Part shown: piece by piece, positions 25,528-33,804 of the stretch
How positions within the stretch are numbered: the stretch's first letter is position 1
Layout: each line of letters opens with the position of its first letter
Source: Oceanisphaera arctica
Lineage (GTDB): Bacteria > Pseudomonadota > Gammaproteobacteria > Enterobacterales > Aeromonadaceae
Length of the DNA: 64,000 nucleotides
Assembly: GCF_002936955.1 (NCBI RefSeq)
Contig: NZ_MPZM01000003.1
Span: 1 to 64,000 of the forward strand
Reading direction: 5' to 3'
Notes under the pieces: model-generated
Told to the model about the DNA's origin: nothing
Database searches by the model: none
What the model saw: only the letters and a program-made list of their open reading frames with translations
Translations under genes and position numbers: made by a program

Positions 25528-27171
25528 TTATGCAGCTACTTCTTCTTTCTGCTTTTTAGAAATACTGAGTGATTCCCGGTACTCGGTAGCTTCTGCCTTC
25601 ATAGTCCAGTGCGCTTCATTCATACCCTGCTGCTCCACTGCTTGGCGGATCTCTGCCAGGTTCAGGCTAAAAAATTCCTTGCGCGGGTTCACCTTGTTGA
25701 CAGACGCCTCGTCAAAACGGCGGTGCAGCTCTTTTTCCAGGGCAGGGGCGTCGTCGCTGTATATCATGGCGTGAACATCAAAGTCGAAGGGTACTGAGGC
25801 ATCGCCAAGTTCTTTCACCCGGTCCAGCGGCTCAAGGCGCCGGGTCATGCCAATCTTGAACACATTCTCTCCAAAGCTGCCGATGTTGCTGATTACATAA
25901 ACATGGCCACGCCGGGTTTGCTGAGCCATGGAGATGGCGCGCTGGCCCCTAGCTTCGGCATCCACTAGCTTGGCTTCCAGCTCGGTCAATTGGGCTTCAT
26001 ATTGCAGGCGTTGCTCGTCATTGGCACTGGCCAGTTCTTTACGGGCGGCTTCTAGCGCCTTTTGCAGCATCCTTTCTTCTTTCTCGGCCTCTTTGATGGC
26101 CTTCTCCATTTCGCGCCGTGCTTTTTCTTCCTCGCGCATCTGCTCACGGATTTCGCGTTGTTCTTCCCGCTCTATCTGGCGTAGCTCGTGGGTGGCCACG
26201 GCCCATTTTAGTTCCTCCAGGCGAGCATCAAGGTATTCGCGATTAATGCGGGCATTACGGAAGGGCATGCCGTTGTGATTGACCAAAGCAAAGGCGTCCA
26301 GGATCTCCTGTTTTATTTTGCCATAGTTGTCATTTTTAACTTTGGCGAGGGCTGAATCCACCTTGCCGTTAAAGGCATCAACGGCAAAGTGAATGGCGTA
26401 TACCTTGCGATTATGTTCGACATAGTCGCAGTTGCCAGCATGGCCGTTTTGAACCAAATCTCGTACCCGTTTACGAGCCTGTTTAAGCTGCTCGCCCGCT
26501 TCCTTGTGGCTGTATTCTTCGGCCAATTCATCAAGTACGGCATGATTAGGGATGATGTAATCGTCTTTGTAACCATCAATGGTGTTACGCATGGCTAGCA
26601 CAGTAGCTTCATAGAGATCGGCCTTGCCTTTGGCTTCCAGGGCATCACCGGCTATTTCTTCCGCACGTCGCTTGGCGAAGTCGATCACCTTGTTGGCTTC
26701 GGTCCGGCCTTCCTCTTCTATTTGCTCAGCTTTGCTTTTGGCACTTTTGATTTTTTCACGGGCCTCGGCATTGAGTCTTATGGTTTCGCTCTTGATGACT
26801 TCAGCTTCCTCGCTGGCTTGCGTCAATGCATCCTGAACCAGACGCTCTGCTTCGGCCATAGCTGTCACCAACTTATTATCTGCTTTTGAATACATTTGTT
26901 CCGCGTCCAGTTTAATGGACTGGGCTTGTTCTTCTGCTTCGTCAAGCAGACGTTGGGCGTGTAACTCCATATCGGTAATGGGCTTGTATTTGGCATCAAG
27001 GGCGCTGCTGTGCTGTGCTGCCTGCGCGAGGGCTTCCTGTGCGTCAATCAGCTTCCTTTCCAATTTTTTACGCTTTCGTCTGGAAAGCCAGGCAACAAAT
27101 AAGGGTGTTAAGAAAATAAGAAGGGTGATGATGACAGCGACGCCATCACCAGCGGCTTTGGTTTCTTCCAT
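25528..27171 (-). CDS. Membrane-anchored coiled-coil GIY-YIG (T5orf172/DUF4041) protein
   Basis: 547 aa. An N-terminal TM helix (VAVIITLLIFLTPLFVAWLS, about 11-30) is followed by a basic stop-transfer stretch and long coiled coil to about residue 185, a DUF4041-type region around 190-320, more Glu/Arg-rich coiled coil, and a C-terminal GIY-YIG-like domain from about residue 422 (GHVYVISN, then KIGMTRRLEPLDRV, EKELHRRF and NPRKEFF). The family is common in phages and accessory DNA; nuclease activity is not demonstrated. A cytoplasmic nuclease tethered to the membrane is the topology predicted. Isolated gene. Confidence 0.82.
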   Translation of the reverse strand: MEETKAAGDGVAVIITLLIFLTPLFVAWLSRRKRKKLERKLIDAQEALAQAAQHSSALDAKYKPITDMELHAQRLLDEAEEQAQSIKLDAEQMYSKADNKLVTAMAEAERLVQDALTQASEEAEVIKSETIRLNAEAREKIKSAKSKAEQIEEEGRTEANKVIDFAKRRAEEIAGDALEAKGKADLYEATVLAMRNTIDGYKDDYIIPNHAVLDELAEEYSHKEAGEQLKQARKRVRDLVQNGHAGNCDYVEHNRKVYAIHFAVDAFNGKVDSALAKVKNDNYGKIKQEILDAFALVNHNGMPFRNARINREYLDARLEELKWAVATHELRQIEREEQREIREQMREEEKARREMEKAIKEAEKEERMLQKALEAARKELASANDEQRLQYEAQLTELEAKLVDAEARGQRAISMAQQTRRGHVYVISNIGSFGENVFKIGMTRRLEPLDRVKELGDASVPFDFDVHAMIYSDDAPALEKELHRRFDEASVNKVNPRKEFFSLNLAEIRQAVEQQGMNEAHWTMKAEATEYRESLSISKKQKEEVAA

Positions 27172-28122
27172 GTTTTTACCTTTTTATTGAGTATCCCGAT
27201 CGTTGTTAAGGATACAAATGGAACAAAGACTACCTAAGAAGTCAATGTAGATTGGGAAGTTATGCGGGAATTCAGATAATAAGTGCAACATTCATGGGGG
27301 CACGTTGGTAAACAGGGTAGGGCACTTATTTGGCTTTTCCTGGCAACCAAGGTTCAGTAATGGCGTTGAGCGGGGCATGACCATTGGTCAGCCTGGCAAA
27401 CAGAATGAGCCCAACATCAGGTTTATGGTAAATAGAGGCTCTGTTATGTGTGCGGTTACCAGTTAGGGCAACACTCAGAGCCGTAATGCTGTGCATCACA
27501 ATGCCGGTGAAACCCGTTGAAGGCGGTTAATAAAAAAAGTCGAGATGGCGCGTGTTCCATGATGATGCGAGCCTGCTGCCAGATGAGCATGGCCGTGGGC
27601 GGTTATGAGACTTGGTGCTATGGCGGCCTAGGTAGAGCCAGGTTAATCATCGGTACCCATGGTAAATGAATGTATGGCTGAGATACCGACGGTCAGGGCC
27701 GGATGATACTGCCAGCCGAAACAGGCAGACCAGAAGCATGGTCTGGCGCTGAATGGGCTTTGATTGTTCGCCAGTAGCGGATGGCGGATGATGCCAGACT
27801 GAGGAGCAAACTAAGCCGTGAGCTGTGCCGGTCGATCCTCAGCATGCCGAGCGCTGTCAGTCACACGGTGCTGACATGAACCAGGGAGCGCAGGCGAAGA
27901 CGACTAATGCATGGATCACCTGTGAAGAACCATGCGCACGACGCCATTGCGGGACAATGACGAAAACCGAAATGCCTGGAGGAAATTGTTAAAAATGGCT
28001 ATGAAATTATTAGTTTTTTCATATAAGCACCTGAAAATTAAGAGTTTCACTTAAGTGGAAAAATCCCATTTGAAACTGGAACTCACAAATGGGTTTCATG
28101 CTCTTAAGCAATAGCTTCTTTA
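27172..28122. other. Gene-free stretch left of dif, with repeat copy B
   Basis: About 950 bp with no supported coding sequence on either strand. It contains the dispersed repeat copy B (27583-27716) and, just left of dif, two inverted repeats: TTTCACTTAAGTGGAAA (28045-28061, near-perfect palindrome) and CCCATTT/AAATGGG (28065-28071 with 28087-28093). The sequence becomes clearly AT-rich from about 27985. Confidence 0.5.
27583..27716. repeat. Dispersed repeat, copy B
   Basis: Same orientation as copy A (20374-20516), sharing CATGGCC-TGGGCGGTTATGA, GGTTAATCATCGG, AATGAATGTATGGCTGA and CCGGATGAT. Intermediate positions have diverged. The two copies frame a 7-kb accessory segment. Confidence 0.6.
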
Positions 28123-28150
28123 ACTTCGCATAATGTATATTATGTTAAAT
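28123..28150 (+). other. dif: Chromosome dimer resolution site dif
   Basis: The 28 bp consist of an XerC arm ACTTCGCATAA, central TGTATA and XerD arm TTATGTTAAAT. From position 5 onwards this equals E. coli dif, and the first four bases fit the gammaproteobacterial consensus (RNTK). XerCD act here to resolve chromosome dimers at division, with FtsK. Finding it marks the replication terminus inside this window. Confidence 0.93.
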
Positions 28151-28176
28151 TAATTTCAGTTACGCAGTAGCTCTGT

Positions 28177-28203
28177 GAAAAGCAGGATCGGAACCTGCTT
28201 TTC
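28177..28203 (-). terminator. Terminator of the tyrosine recombinase gene
   Basis: Perfect 10-bp stem GAAAAGCAGG/CCTGCTTTTC (28177-28186 with 28194-28203). It lies 9 bp beyond the recombinase stop codon and 27 bp from dif. Confidence 0.75.
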
Positions 28204-28211
28204 TACCCTCG

Positions 28212-29507
28212 TTATTCCGCTTCGATTTTCAGCCTGTCCAGTCGCTTACCGGCGGCGCTTTCATGGCGTTCGACCTTGCCGGTGTGCAGATACTGCGAGG
28301 TGGTGTCTATGCTGTCGTGGCCGGCATCGGCCTGCACGTGAGACAGCGGACGACCGTTGTAATTGATGTCGTGGGTGATGCCGGTGTGGCGAATGCTGTG
28401 CACGGTCAAACTGCGCATCTCACTGGCGTCCTGATCGAAACCGTCCTGTGCGGCGGCATCGGCGGCGTCGGCCATCAGTTCGTTAAGCAGGTCGCGCAGT
28501 TGGCGTATGCCGAGGTTGGCGTTGATCAGGCCCTGATCCCGCCCCCGACCGGCGGCCTTGTGGCGAACAAACAGCGGCGTGGCATCGTTGGGTGCGGGCA
28601 AGGGTGACAGCTTGAGATAACGGCGATAACACTGCAGTGCCTCGAGCAATTCACGGGATACGGCCACGGTGCGTTTTTTGCCGCCTTTGCTGACCGGAAT
28701 ATGAAAGCTCCAGATCCCGGTGTGACCGTCGCGGCGAAACTGGCTCATCACCGGTGAAAAGCCGGGCCGGGCTGCGACTTCCGAGATGCGCAGGTAGCAG
28801 CCGTACATCAGGGAGATCAAGAACAGGGTGCGCTGGTGCCGTTCGGGCTCTTTTTCTGCCAGCTGCCGCGCGGTATCCATTACATAGGACCATTGCAGAT
28901 CGCTGAATACCCGTACTTCGTCTTCTTCGCCGAGGCCGGCAACCACGACGGGGCTGGAGCCGAAACGGCTGTGACGCATCCACATGACCGCCGGATTGCG
29001 CTCGGTGACTTCTTCGTTGATCAGATAGCCATAGAAGGAAGACAGTATGGCCATCTTGGTTTTCAGCGCCTTGTCGCTCAGCCGGTATGGCTGTTCGATA
29101 CCCTCGACTTTCTTGCCCAGAAACGGTCGCCACTGCGGGTTGGGCTGACGTTCGCCCCAGTCCTTGTTCAGTACAAACTGGGCCACGTTACGATAGGCAA
29201 TCAATGCCTTCGGTGGTGCCAGACAATACTCCACGTACCGGTTGATGCCCCGGCGATTCAACCCGATTGGAGAAACCTGCTCGACGTCGAAGCACCAGTG
29301 CAGAAAGGTGGTGAGTTCGCTGCGGTAGGTTTTGTAATTGTTCTCGTTAAACCGGCTTTCGAGCAGCCAGTCCATGGCATGTTCATAGATAAAAGCGGCA
29401 TCGGGTACCGCGTTCAGGGTGACATCGGCAATATGCTGGTTAACGACACTGTTGCCCTCTTCCAGGTACTGGGGGGCATCAAACAGCGGTAATACGGGGG
29501 CGTTCAT
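28212..29507 (-). CDS. Tyrosine recombinase/integrase next to dif
   Basis: 431-aa site-specific recombinase from ATG 29507 (an upstream in-frame start at 29594 would run through the promoter/LexA-like region). The N-terminal SAM-like core-binding domain (about 45-165) precedes a catalytic domain with Arg240 (CYLRISEVA), His370-x-x-Arg373 (HSIRHTG), His397 (AGHDSIDTT) and Tyr406, the complete active-site set. It is not XerC or XerD (those are about 300 aa). No other mobile-element gene accompanies it. Its stop codon is 62 bp from dif, and its promoter region carries a LexA-type box and a perfect inverted repeat resembling a recombinase core site. Confidence 0.88.
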   Translation of the reverse strand: MNAPVLPLFDAPQYLEEGNSVVNQHIADVTLNAVPDAAFIYEHAMDWLLESRFNENNYKTYRSELTTFLHWCFDVEQVSPIGLNRRGINRYVEYCLAPPKALIAYRNVAQFVLNKDWGERQPNPQWRPFLGKKVEGIEQPYRLSDKALKTKMAILSSFYGYLINEEVTERNPAVMWMRHSRFGSSPVVVAGLGEEDEVRVFSDLQWSYVMDTARQLAEKEPERHQRTLFLISLMYGCYLRISEVAARPGFSPVMSQFRRDGHTGIWSFHIPVSKGGKKRTVAVSRELLEALQCYRRYLKLSPLPAPNDATPLFVRHKAAGRGRDQGLINANLGIRQLRDLLNELMADAADAAAQDGFDQDASEMRSLTVHSIRHTGITHDINYNGRPLSHVQADAGHDSIDTTSQYLHTGKVERHESAAGKRLDRLKIEAE

Positions 29508-29530
29508 AGGGCAGCTTTTTCTGATATTGA

Positions 29531-29546
29531 CTGTATGGATGAACAG
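29531..29546. promoter_or_regulatory. LexA-type SOS box at the recombinase promoter
   Basis: CTGT ATGGATGA ACAG fits the 16-bp CTGT-N8-ACAG LexA consensus, with matching outer bases (A before CTG and T after CAG). On the minus strand it overlaps a TATACT -10 (29545-29550) and lies 24 bp upstream of the recombinase ATG. This resembles LexA control of integron integrases. The N8 core is less AT-rich than strong boxes. Confidence 0.6.
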
Positions 29547-29566
29547 TATAACGTATTCACAGAGAC

Positions 29567-29596
29567 TAATGCCGATAAATACAGTTATCGGCATTA
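29567..29596. repeat. 11-bp perfect inverted repeat with 8-bp spacer upstream of the recombinase
   Basis: TAATGCCGATA (29567-29577), spacer AATACAGT, TATCGGCATTA (29586-29596). Arm length and spacing match tyrosine-recombinase crossover sites. It sits 60 bp upstream of the recombinase start, beyond its promoter. It could alternatively be an operator; no T run supports a terminator. Confidence 0.55.
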
Positions 29597-29682
29597 TCCG
29601 GTGTTATCAATATCCACTATCGCCTGTTCTATGCTTAATGCTCAGTCACAACTCCGGACAGGCACTATGAACAGATGCAGCT

Positions 29683-30153
29683 TCAGCGCTCGACTTCGAA
29701 CAGGAACTTCAGCTGGTGAGACTCGCCATTATGTTCGACATCCAGTACCCAGGCCCAGACCATGCTGCGCTCGGTGCAGGCCCCTACCAGAGCCTGCCCC
29801 TGCCAGTGACCGGGCGTACTTTCGCTGATCAGGGCCGGTAGCGTGCCCATGTACATGGTCTCCCCCTCCAGCCGGCTGCGGGTGACCTTCACCGCGGGGT
29901 CGGAAAACGTCAGTGCAAGCTGAAACGGTGATTCCGGCTGTAGTCTGTCGACCTGTAATTGTGCCTCGGCCCACAAATCTCCCTGCTCCACCCGACATTT
30001 CTCGTGATACATGTCACAAAATTCGACATTATCTTTCTCTAATGCGGTGTCATCGCCGTCGTCGATGTAGGTTCGAAGCCAGAATGCGCTCGATAAAATG
30101 CCCAACACCAGCAAAATTTGCACCAGCTTGGGGCCGGTCAGTCGATCTCTCAT
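29683..30153 (-). CDS. Membrane-anchored hypothetical protein divergent from ccoN
   Basis: 156 aa with an N-terminal TM anchor (LVQILLVLGILSSAFWL, about 10-26) and a periplasmic domain containing CDMYHEKC, a possible metal or disulfide pair. No family recognised. It is divergent from the cbb3 operon, and a perfect FNR box lies 41 bp upstream of its start, so it may share oxygen control with the oxidase. That context, plus the Cys/His cluster, hints at a role in oxidase or metal maturation (inference). Confidence 0.7.
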   Translation of the reverse strand: MRDRLTGPKLVQILLVLGILSSAFWLRTYIDDGDDTALEKDNVEFCDMYHEKCRVEQGDLWAEAQLQVDRLQPESPFQLALTFSDPAVKVTRSRLEGETMYMGTLPALISESTPGHWQGQALVGACTERSMVWAWVLDVEHNGESHQLKFLFEVER

Positions 30154-30193
30154 GCCAATTCAGTTCCTGTATTGTATGCAATTCCCCCCCTGC

Positions 30194-30207
30194 TTGATCT
30201 TGATCAA
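30194..30207. promoter_or_regulatory. FNR box in the ccoN divergent region
   Basis: TTGAT CTTG ATCAA is the exact FNR consensus TTGAT-N4-ATCAA. A TATACT at 30260-30265 downstream would place the box near -71 of a ccoN promoter, a permitted class I position. The fnr gene itself is 7.5 kb downstream. The site also lies 41 bp from the divergent gene. Confidence 0.85.
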
Positions 30208-30315
30208 GGTAGTTTCTTATGCCTTATGAGGGGGGTTAAGTGGTAATCATATTACTGTTTATACTGTTATTTTTGCAGCCACTCATTTATCATCGTCGCG
30301 GTGCGTTCAGTGTCT

Positions 30316-30358
30316 CCCGAACGGCTTTGTTAACCAAAAGTTAACGAAGCCGTTCGGG
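30316..30358 (+). promoter_or_regulatory. Long hairpin in the ccoN leader
   Basis: Arms of 19 bp (30316-30334 and 30340-30358) differ at one position that would be a G-U pair in RNA, around a CAAAA loop. The outer half is CCCGAACGGCTT and the inner half GTTAAC. No T run follows, so it is not a simple terminator. It lies 100 bp before the ccoN start, inside the predicted leader mRNA. Confidence 0.6.
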
Positions 30359-30458
30359 TGTCTGATAGCACCAAAAACGGTTGTCTTCAATCCTTCCGAC
30401 GTGAGCACCCCTGTGTGAACGCAAACCTGATAACAGCAGTGGAAGCGGAACTATAACG

Positions 30459-31883
30459 ATGAGTCAAACTAATAATCAACCAAACTACAATTATACTGTA
30501 GTTCGCCAGTTTACGGTCATGACCGTAGTCTGGGGTATTGTCGGTATGTCGTTGGGTGTGCTGATCGCAGCACAGCTTGTCTGGCCTGCCCTCAATTTCG
30601 ATACGCCCTGGCTAACCTATAGCCGATTACGTCCATTACACACCAACGCGGTTATTTTTGCGTTTGGGTGTAGCGCGCTGATGGCCACGTCCTTCTATGT
30701 GGTGCAGCGTACTTGTCAGGTCCGCCTCTTTGGCGGCCGGCTGGCATCGTTCGTGTTCTGGGGCTGGCAAGCCATTATTCTGGCGGCGATCATCACCCTG
30801 CCCCAGGGTTATACCTCCTCCAAGGAATATGCCGAACTGGAATGGCCGATTGATGTCGCCATCGCCATCGTATGGGTGTCTTACGCTATCGTGTTCTTCG
30901 GAACCCTGTACAAGCGTACTACCTCGCATATCTATGTAGCGAACTGGTTCTACGGCGGCTTTATTCTGACCGTTACCGTGCTGCATCTGGTCAACAGTAT
31001 GGCAATACCGCTGACTGGCATGAAGTCCTACTCCATGTATGCCGGCGCAGCCGATGCCATGATCCAGTGGTGGTACGGTCATAACGCCGTGGGCTTCCTG
31101 CTGACTGCCGGTTTTCTGGGGATGATGTACTACTTCGTACCCAAGCAGGCGGGTCGTCCGGTATATTCCTACCGTTTGTCCATCGTGCATTTCTGGTCGC
31201 TGATCACCCTGTATATCTGGGCCGGCTCTCACCACCTGCACTATACCGCCCTGCCCGACTGGGCCCAGTCTCTGGGTATGGCGATGTCACTGATCCTGTT
31301 CGTCCCCTCCTGGGGTGGCATGATCAACGGCATCATGACCCTGTCCGGCGCCTGGCACAAGCTGCGTTATGACCCCATTCTGCGCTTTTTGATCGTGTCC
31401 CTGTCGTTCTACGGTATGTCCACCTTCGAAGGCCCCATGATGGCGATCAAAACCGTTAACGCCCTGTCTCACTACACCGACTGGACCGTTGGTCACGTGC
31501 ACTCCGGTGCTCTGGGCTGGGTTGCCATGATTTCCATCGGCGCCGTTTACCATCTGATCCCCAACCTGTTCGGTCAGGAGCGTATGTACAGCATGAAGTT
31601 GATCAACACGCATTTCTGGCTGGCGACCATTGGTACCGTGCTGTACATCGTGTCCATGTGGATCAGCGGTGTGATGCAGGGTCTGATGTGGCGTGCGGTA
31701 AACGACGACGGCACCCTGACCTACAGCTTTGTTGAAAGTCTGCAAGCCTCTTACCCGTTCTATTTCGTTCGCTTCCTGGGTGGCTGCTTCTTCGTGACCG
31801 GCATGTTGCTGATGGCTTACAACGCCTACCGTACCATTCAGGCGCCGAAAGGCTCCCTGCAAGCCATTCCCCAACCGGCATAA
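30459..31883 (+). CDS. ccoN: cbb3-type cytochrome c oxidase subunit I CcoN
   Basis: 474-aa inner-membrane catalytic subunit holding heme b and the heme b3/CuB centre. At least 12 TM helices are evident. [13 protein letters not shown] carries a low-spin heme b ligand His; [16 protein letters not shown] and [13 protein letters not shown] contain CuB ligands; [13 protein letters not shown] carries the heme ligands near the C-terminus. It is the first gene of ccoNOQP and is preceded by an FNR box and a long leader hairpin. High oxygen affinity makes it the microaerobic terminal oxidase. Confidence 0.97.
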   Translation: MSQTNNQPNYNYTVVRQFTVMTVVWGIVGMSLGVLIAAQLVWPALNFDTPWLTYSRLRPLHTNAVIFAFGCSALMATSFYVVQRTCQVRLFGGRLASFVFWGWQAIILAAIITLPQGYTSSKEYAELEWPIDVAIAIVWVSYAIVFFGTLYKRTTSHIYVANWFYGGFILTVTVLHLVNSMAIPLTGMKSYSMYAGAADAMIQWWYGHNAVGFLLTAGFLGMMYYFVPKQAGRPVYSYRLSIVHFWSLITLYIWAGSHHLHYTALPDWAQSLGMAMSLILFVPSWGGMINGIMTLSGAWHKLRYDPILRFLIVSLSFYGMSTFEGPMMAIKTVNALSHYTDWTVGHVHSGALGWVAMISIGAVYHLIPNLFGQERMYSMKLINTHFWLATIGTVLYIVSMWISGVMQGLMWRAVNDDGTLTYSFVESLQASYPFYFVRFLGGCFFVTGMLLMAYNAYRTIQAPKGSLQAIPQPA

Positions 31884-31895
31884 GGAGACTTGTGA

Positions 31896-32513
31896 ATGAA
31901 GAACCCAAATAATCGTCACGAGTTGGTCGAAACAAGCACAACCTGGTTGGTGGTGTTAACCGTGATCGCCATCAGCTTCGGTGGCCTGGTCGAAATCGTG
32001 CCGCTGTTTTTCCAGCAGCAGACCAACGAGCCGGTAGAGGGCCTGCGCCCTTATACCGCGCTGGAAATGGAAGGTCGTGATATCTATATTCGCGACGGAT
32101 GTCATGTGTGTCACAGCCAGATGATCCGCCCCTTCCGTGCAGAAACCGAGCGCTATGGTAACTATTCTGTTGCCGGTGAAAGCGTGTGGGAGCATCCGTT
32201 CCTGTGGGGTTCCAAGCGTACCGGTCCTGATCTGGCGCGCGTAGGCGGTCGTTACTCTGACGAGTGGCACCGTGTGCACCTGATCAACCCGCGTAATGTG
32301 GTGCCCGAGTCGAACATGCCCGGATTCCCCTGGTTGGAAACCAACGTACTGGATGGCGAGCACACTGAGGCCAAGTTGAGACTGTTCCGGGATAGCTTCG
32401 GCGTACCCTATACCGATGCCGATATTGCTGGTGCCGAGGCCGCGGTGAAGGGCAAGACCGAGATGGATGCCATCATCGCCTATCTGCAGTCTTTGGGCCA
32501 CGCCCTTAAATAA
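31896..32513 (+). CDS. ccoO: cbb3-type cytochrome c oxidase subunit II CcoO
   Basis: 205-aa mono-heme cytochrome c anchored by one N-terminal TM helix ([20 protein letters not shown]). The heme motif CHVCH is at residues 69-73, and the likely axial Met is in the NMPGFPWL segment. Carries electrons from CcoP to CcoN. Separated from ccoN by 12 bp with RBS AAGGAG before the start. Confidence 0.97.
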   Translation: MKNPNNRHELVETSTTWLVVLTVIAISFGGLVEIVPLFFQQQTNEPVEGLRPYTALEMEGRDIYIRDGCHVCHSQMIRPFRAETERYGNYSVAGESVWEHPFLWGSKRTGPDLARVGGRYSDEWHRVHLINPRNVVPESNMPGFPWLETNVLDGEHTEAKLRLFRDSFGVPYTDADIAGAEAAVKGKTEMDAIIAYLQSLGHALK

Positions 32514-32525
32514 CCGGAGTCGATT

Positions 32526-32744
32526 ATGGATTTCAGTACCCTGGAAGCGCTCAAGCCAACGCTGATCAGTTATCAGACGCTGTTATTGTTTGTGTTGTTT
32601 ATCGGGCTGGTCTGGTGGGCCTACGGTAAACGACGCAAAGACAGGTTCGATGCGATAGCCAGCTCTATTTTTGATGATGAAAACGAGGCGAACGGAATAC
32701 CCCCGGGTACTGAGCAGGATCGCGCAGGAGCTAATAAAAAATGA
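32526..32744 (+). CDS. ccoQ: cbb3 oxidase small subunit CcoQ
   Basis: 72 aa with a single TM helix (LISYQTLLLFVLFIGLVWW) followed by a YGKRRKDRFD basic stop-transfer motif and an acidic tail (SIFDDENE). This is the usual CcoQ/FixQ layout; the subunit stabilises the complex. Overlaps ccoP by 4 nt. Confidence 0.9.
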   Translation: MDFSTLEALKPTLISYQTLLLFVLFIGLVWWAYGKRRKDRFDAIASSIFDDENEANGIPPGTEQDRAGANKK

Positions 32745-33715
32745 GTACTTTTCTAAGTGTGTTTGTAACCGTGATCAGCCTGGGGACCATTTTTGGTTGT
32801 CTGGCCCTGCTGATCTGGTGTTCTCGCGACAAGATGGGAATGGAAGAAGGCGCACCCACCGGTCATACCTACGATGGTATTGCCGAGCTGAACAACCCGC
32901 TGCCCAAGTGGTGGACCTACCTGTTTATATTCATGGTGGTGTTCGCGTTGATCTACCTGGCGCTGTATCCAGGCCTGGGTAACTTCAAGGGTCTGCTGGG
33001 CTGGCAGAGTTCCAACCAGAACGTGCGTTCTCTGGAAGAATATCATGCCGCTTCTGCCGACGCGCGTGAGCAGGGCAAGCTGGTGCAGTACGAGCGGGAA
33101 ATGGTCAAGGCCGATGAAGTCTTCGGCGCCAAGTTCCGTGAGCTGACCTATGAAGCCGACGGCACTACCTATCGTGCCATTGCCGACATCGCCCTGGATG
33201 AAAACGCCACCAAGGTGGGCCAGCGTCTGTTTCTGCAGAACTGTGCCCAGTGTCATGGTTCGGATGCCCGCGGTGCTCGCGGCTTCCCCAACCTGACCGA
33301 TGCCGACTGGCTGTACGGTGGTACGCCCGAGCAAATCAAGACCACGCTGCTTCATGGTCGCAAAGGTGCCATGCCGGCCTGGGGTGCCAGCCTCGGTGAA
33401 GACGGTGTGCGTGAAGTGACTTCCTATGTGCTTAGCCTGTCCGGCCGCAAGGTCGATGCAGTGGAAGCCCAGAAGGGTCAGGCTCGCTTCGCCATGTGTG
33501 CCGCCTGTCATGGTATGGACGGCAAAGGTAACCAGGCTATGGGTGCGCCGAACCTGACCGATGGTATCTGGCTCTATGGTGGCTCTCGTGCCGCGGTGGA
33601 AGACAGCGTGCGTAACGGTCGTGGCGGCGTTATGCCGGCGTGGAAAGACATTCTGGGTGAAGACAAGGTACATCTGCTCGCCTCTTATGTTTACAGCCTG
33701 AACAACAGTAAATAA
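32741..33715 (+). CDS. ccoP: cbb3-type cytochrome c oxidase subunit III CcoP
   Basis: 324-aa di-heme cytochrome c. Two N-terminal TM helices (starting about residues 5 and 60) precede two cytochrome c domains with CAQCH at 168-172 and CAACH at 253-257. It is the electron entry subunit. Last gene of the structural operon, followed by a strong terminator. Confidence 0.97.
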   Translation: MSTFLSVFVTVISLGTIFGCLALLIWCSRDKMGMEEGAPTGHTYDGIAELNNPLPKWWTYLFIFMVVFALIYLALYPGLGNFKGLLGWQSSNQNVRSLEEYHAASADAREQGKLVQYEREMVKADEVFGAKFRELTYEADGTTYRAIADIALDENATKVGQRLFLQNCAQCHGSDARGARGFPNLTDADWLYGGTPEQIKTTLLHGRKGAMPAWGASLGEDGVREVTSYVLSLSGRKVDAVEAQKGQARFAMCAACHGMDGKGNQAMGAPNLTDGIWLYGGSRAAVEDSVRNGRGGVMPAWKDILGEDKVHLLASYVYSLNNSK

Positions 33716-33734
33716 GGCCCACCGGGCTTTGGTG

Positions 33735-33764
33735 AAAAAGCCCCGCTGGTCGGGGCTTTTTTTT
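33735..33764 (+). terminator. Terminator of ccoNOQP
   Basis: AAAAAGCCCCG (33735-33745), loop CTGGT, then CGGGGCTTTTTTTT. Starts 20 bp after the ccoP stop codon and separates the structural operon from the assembly genes. Confidence 0.92.
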
Positions 33765-33804
33765 GTTATATTAGACGCCGCTTTTTTTGTCGTAGGAATT
33801 GGTT

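Noticed and set aside
30636-31241. 201-codon minus-strand ORF within ccoN
   Set aside because: Shadow of the highly conserved ccoN frame, no family resemblance.
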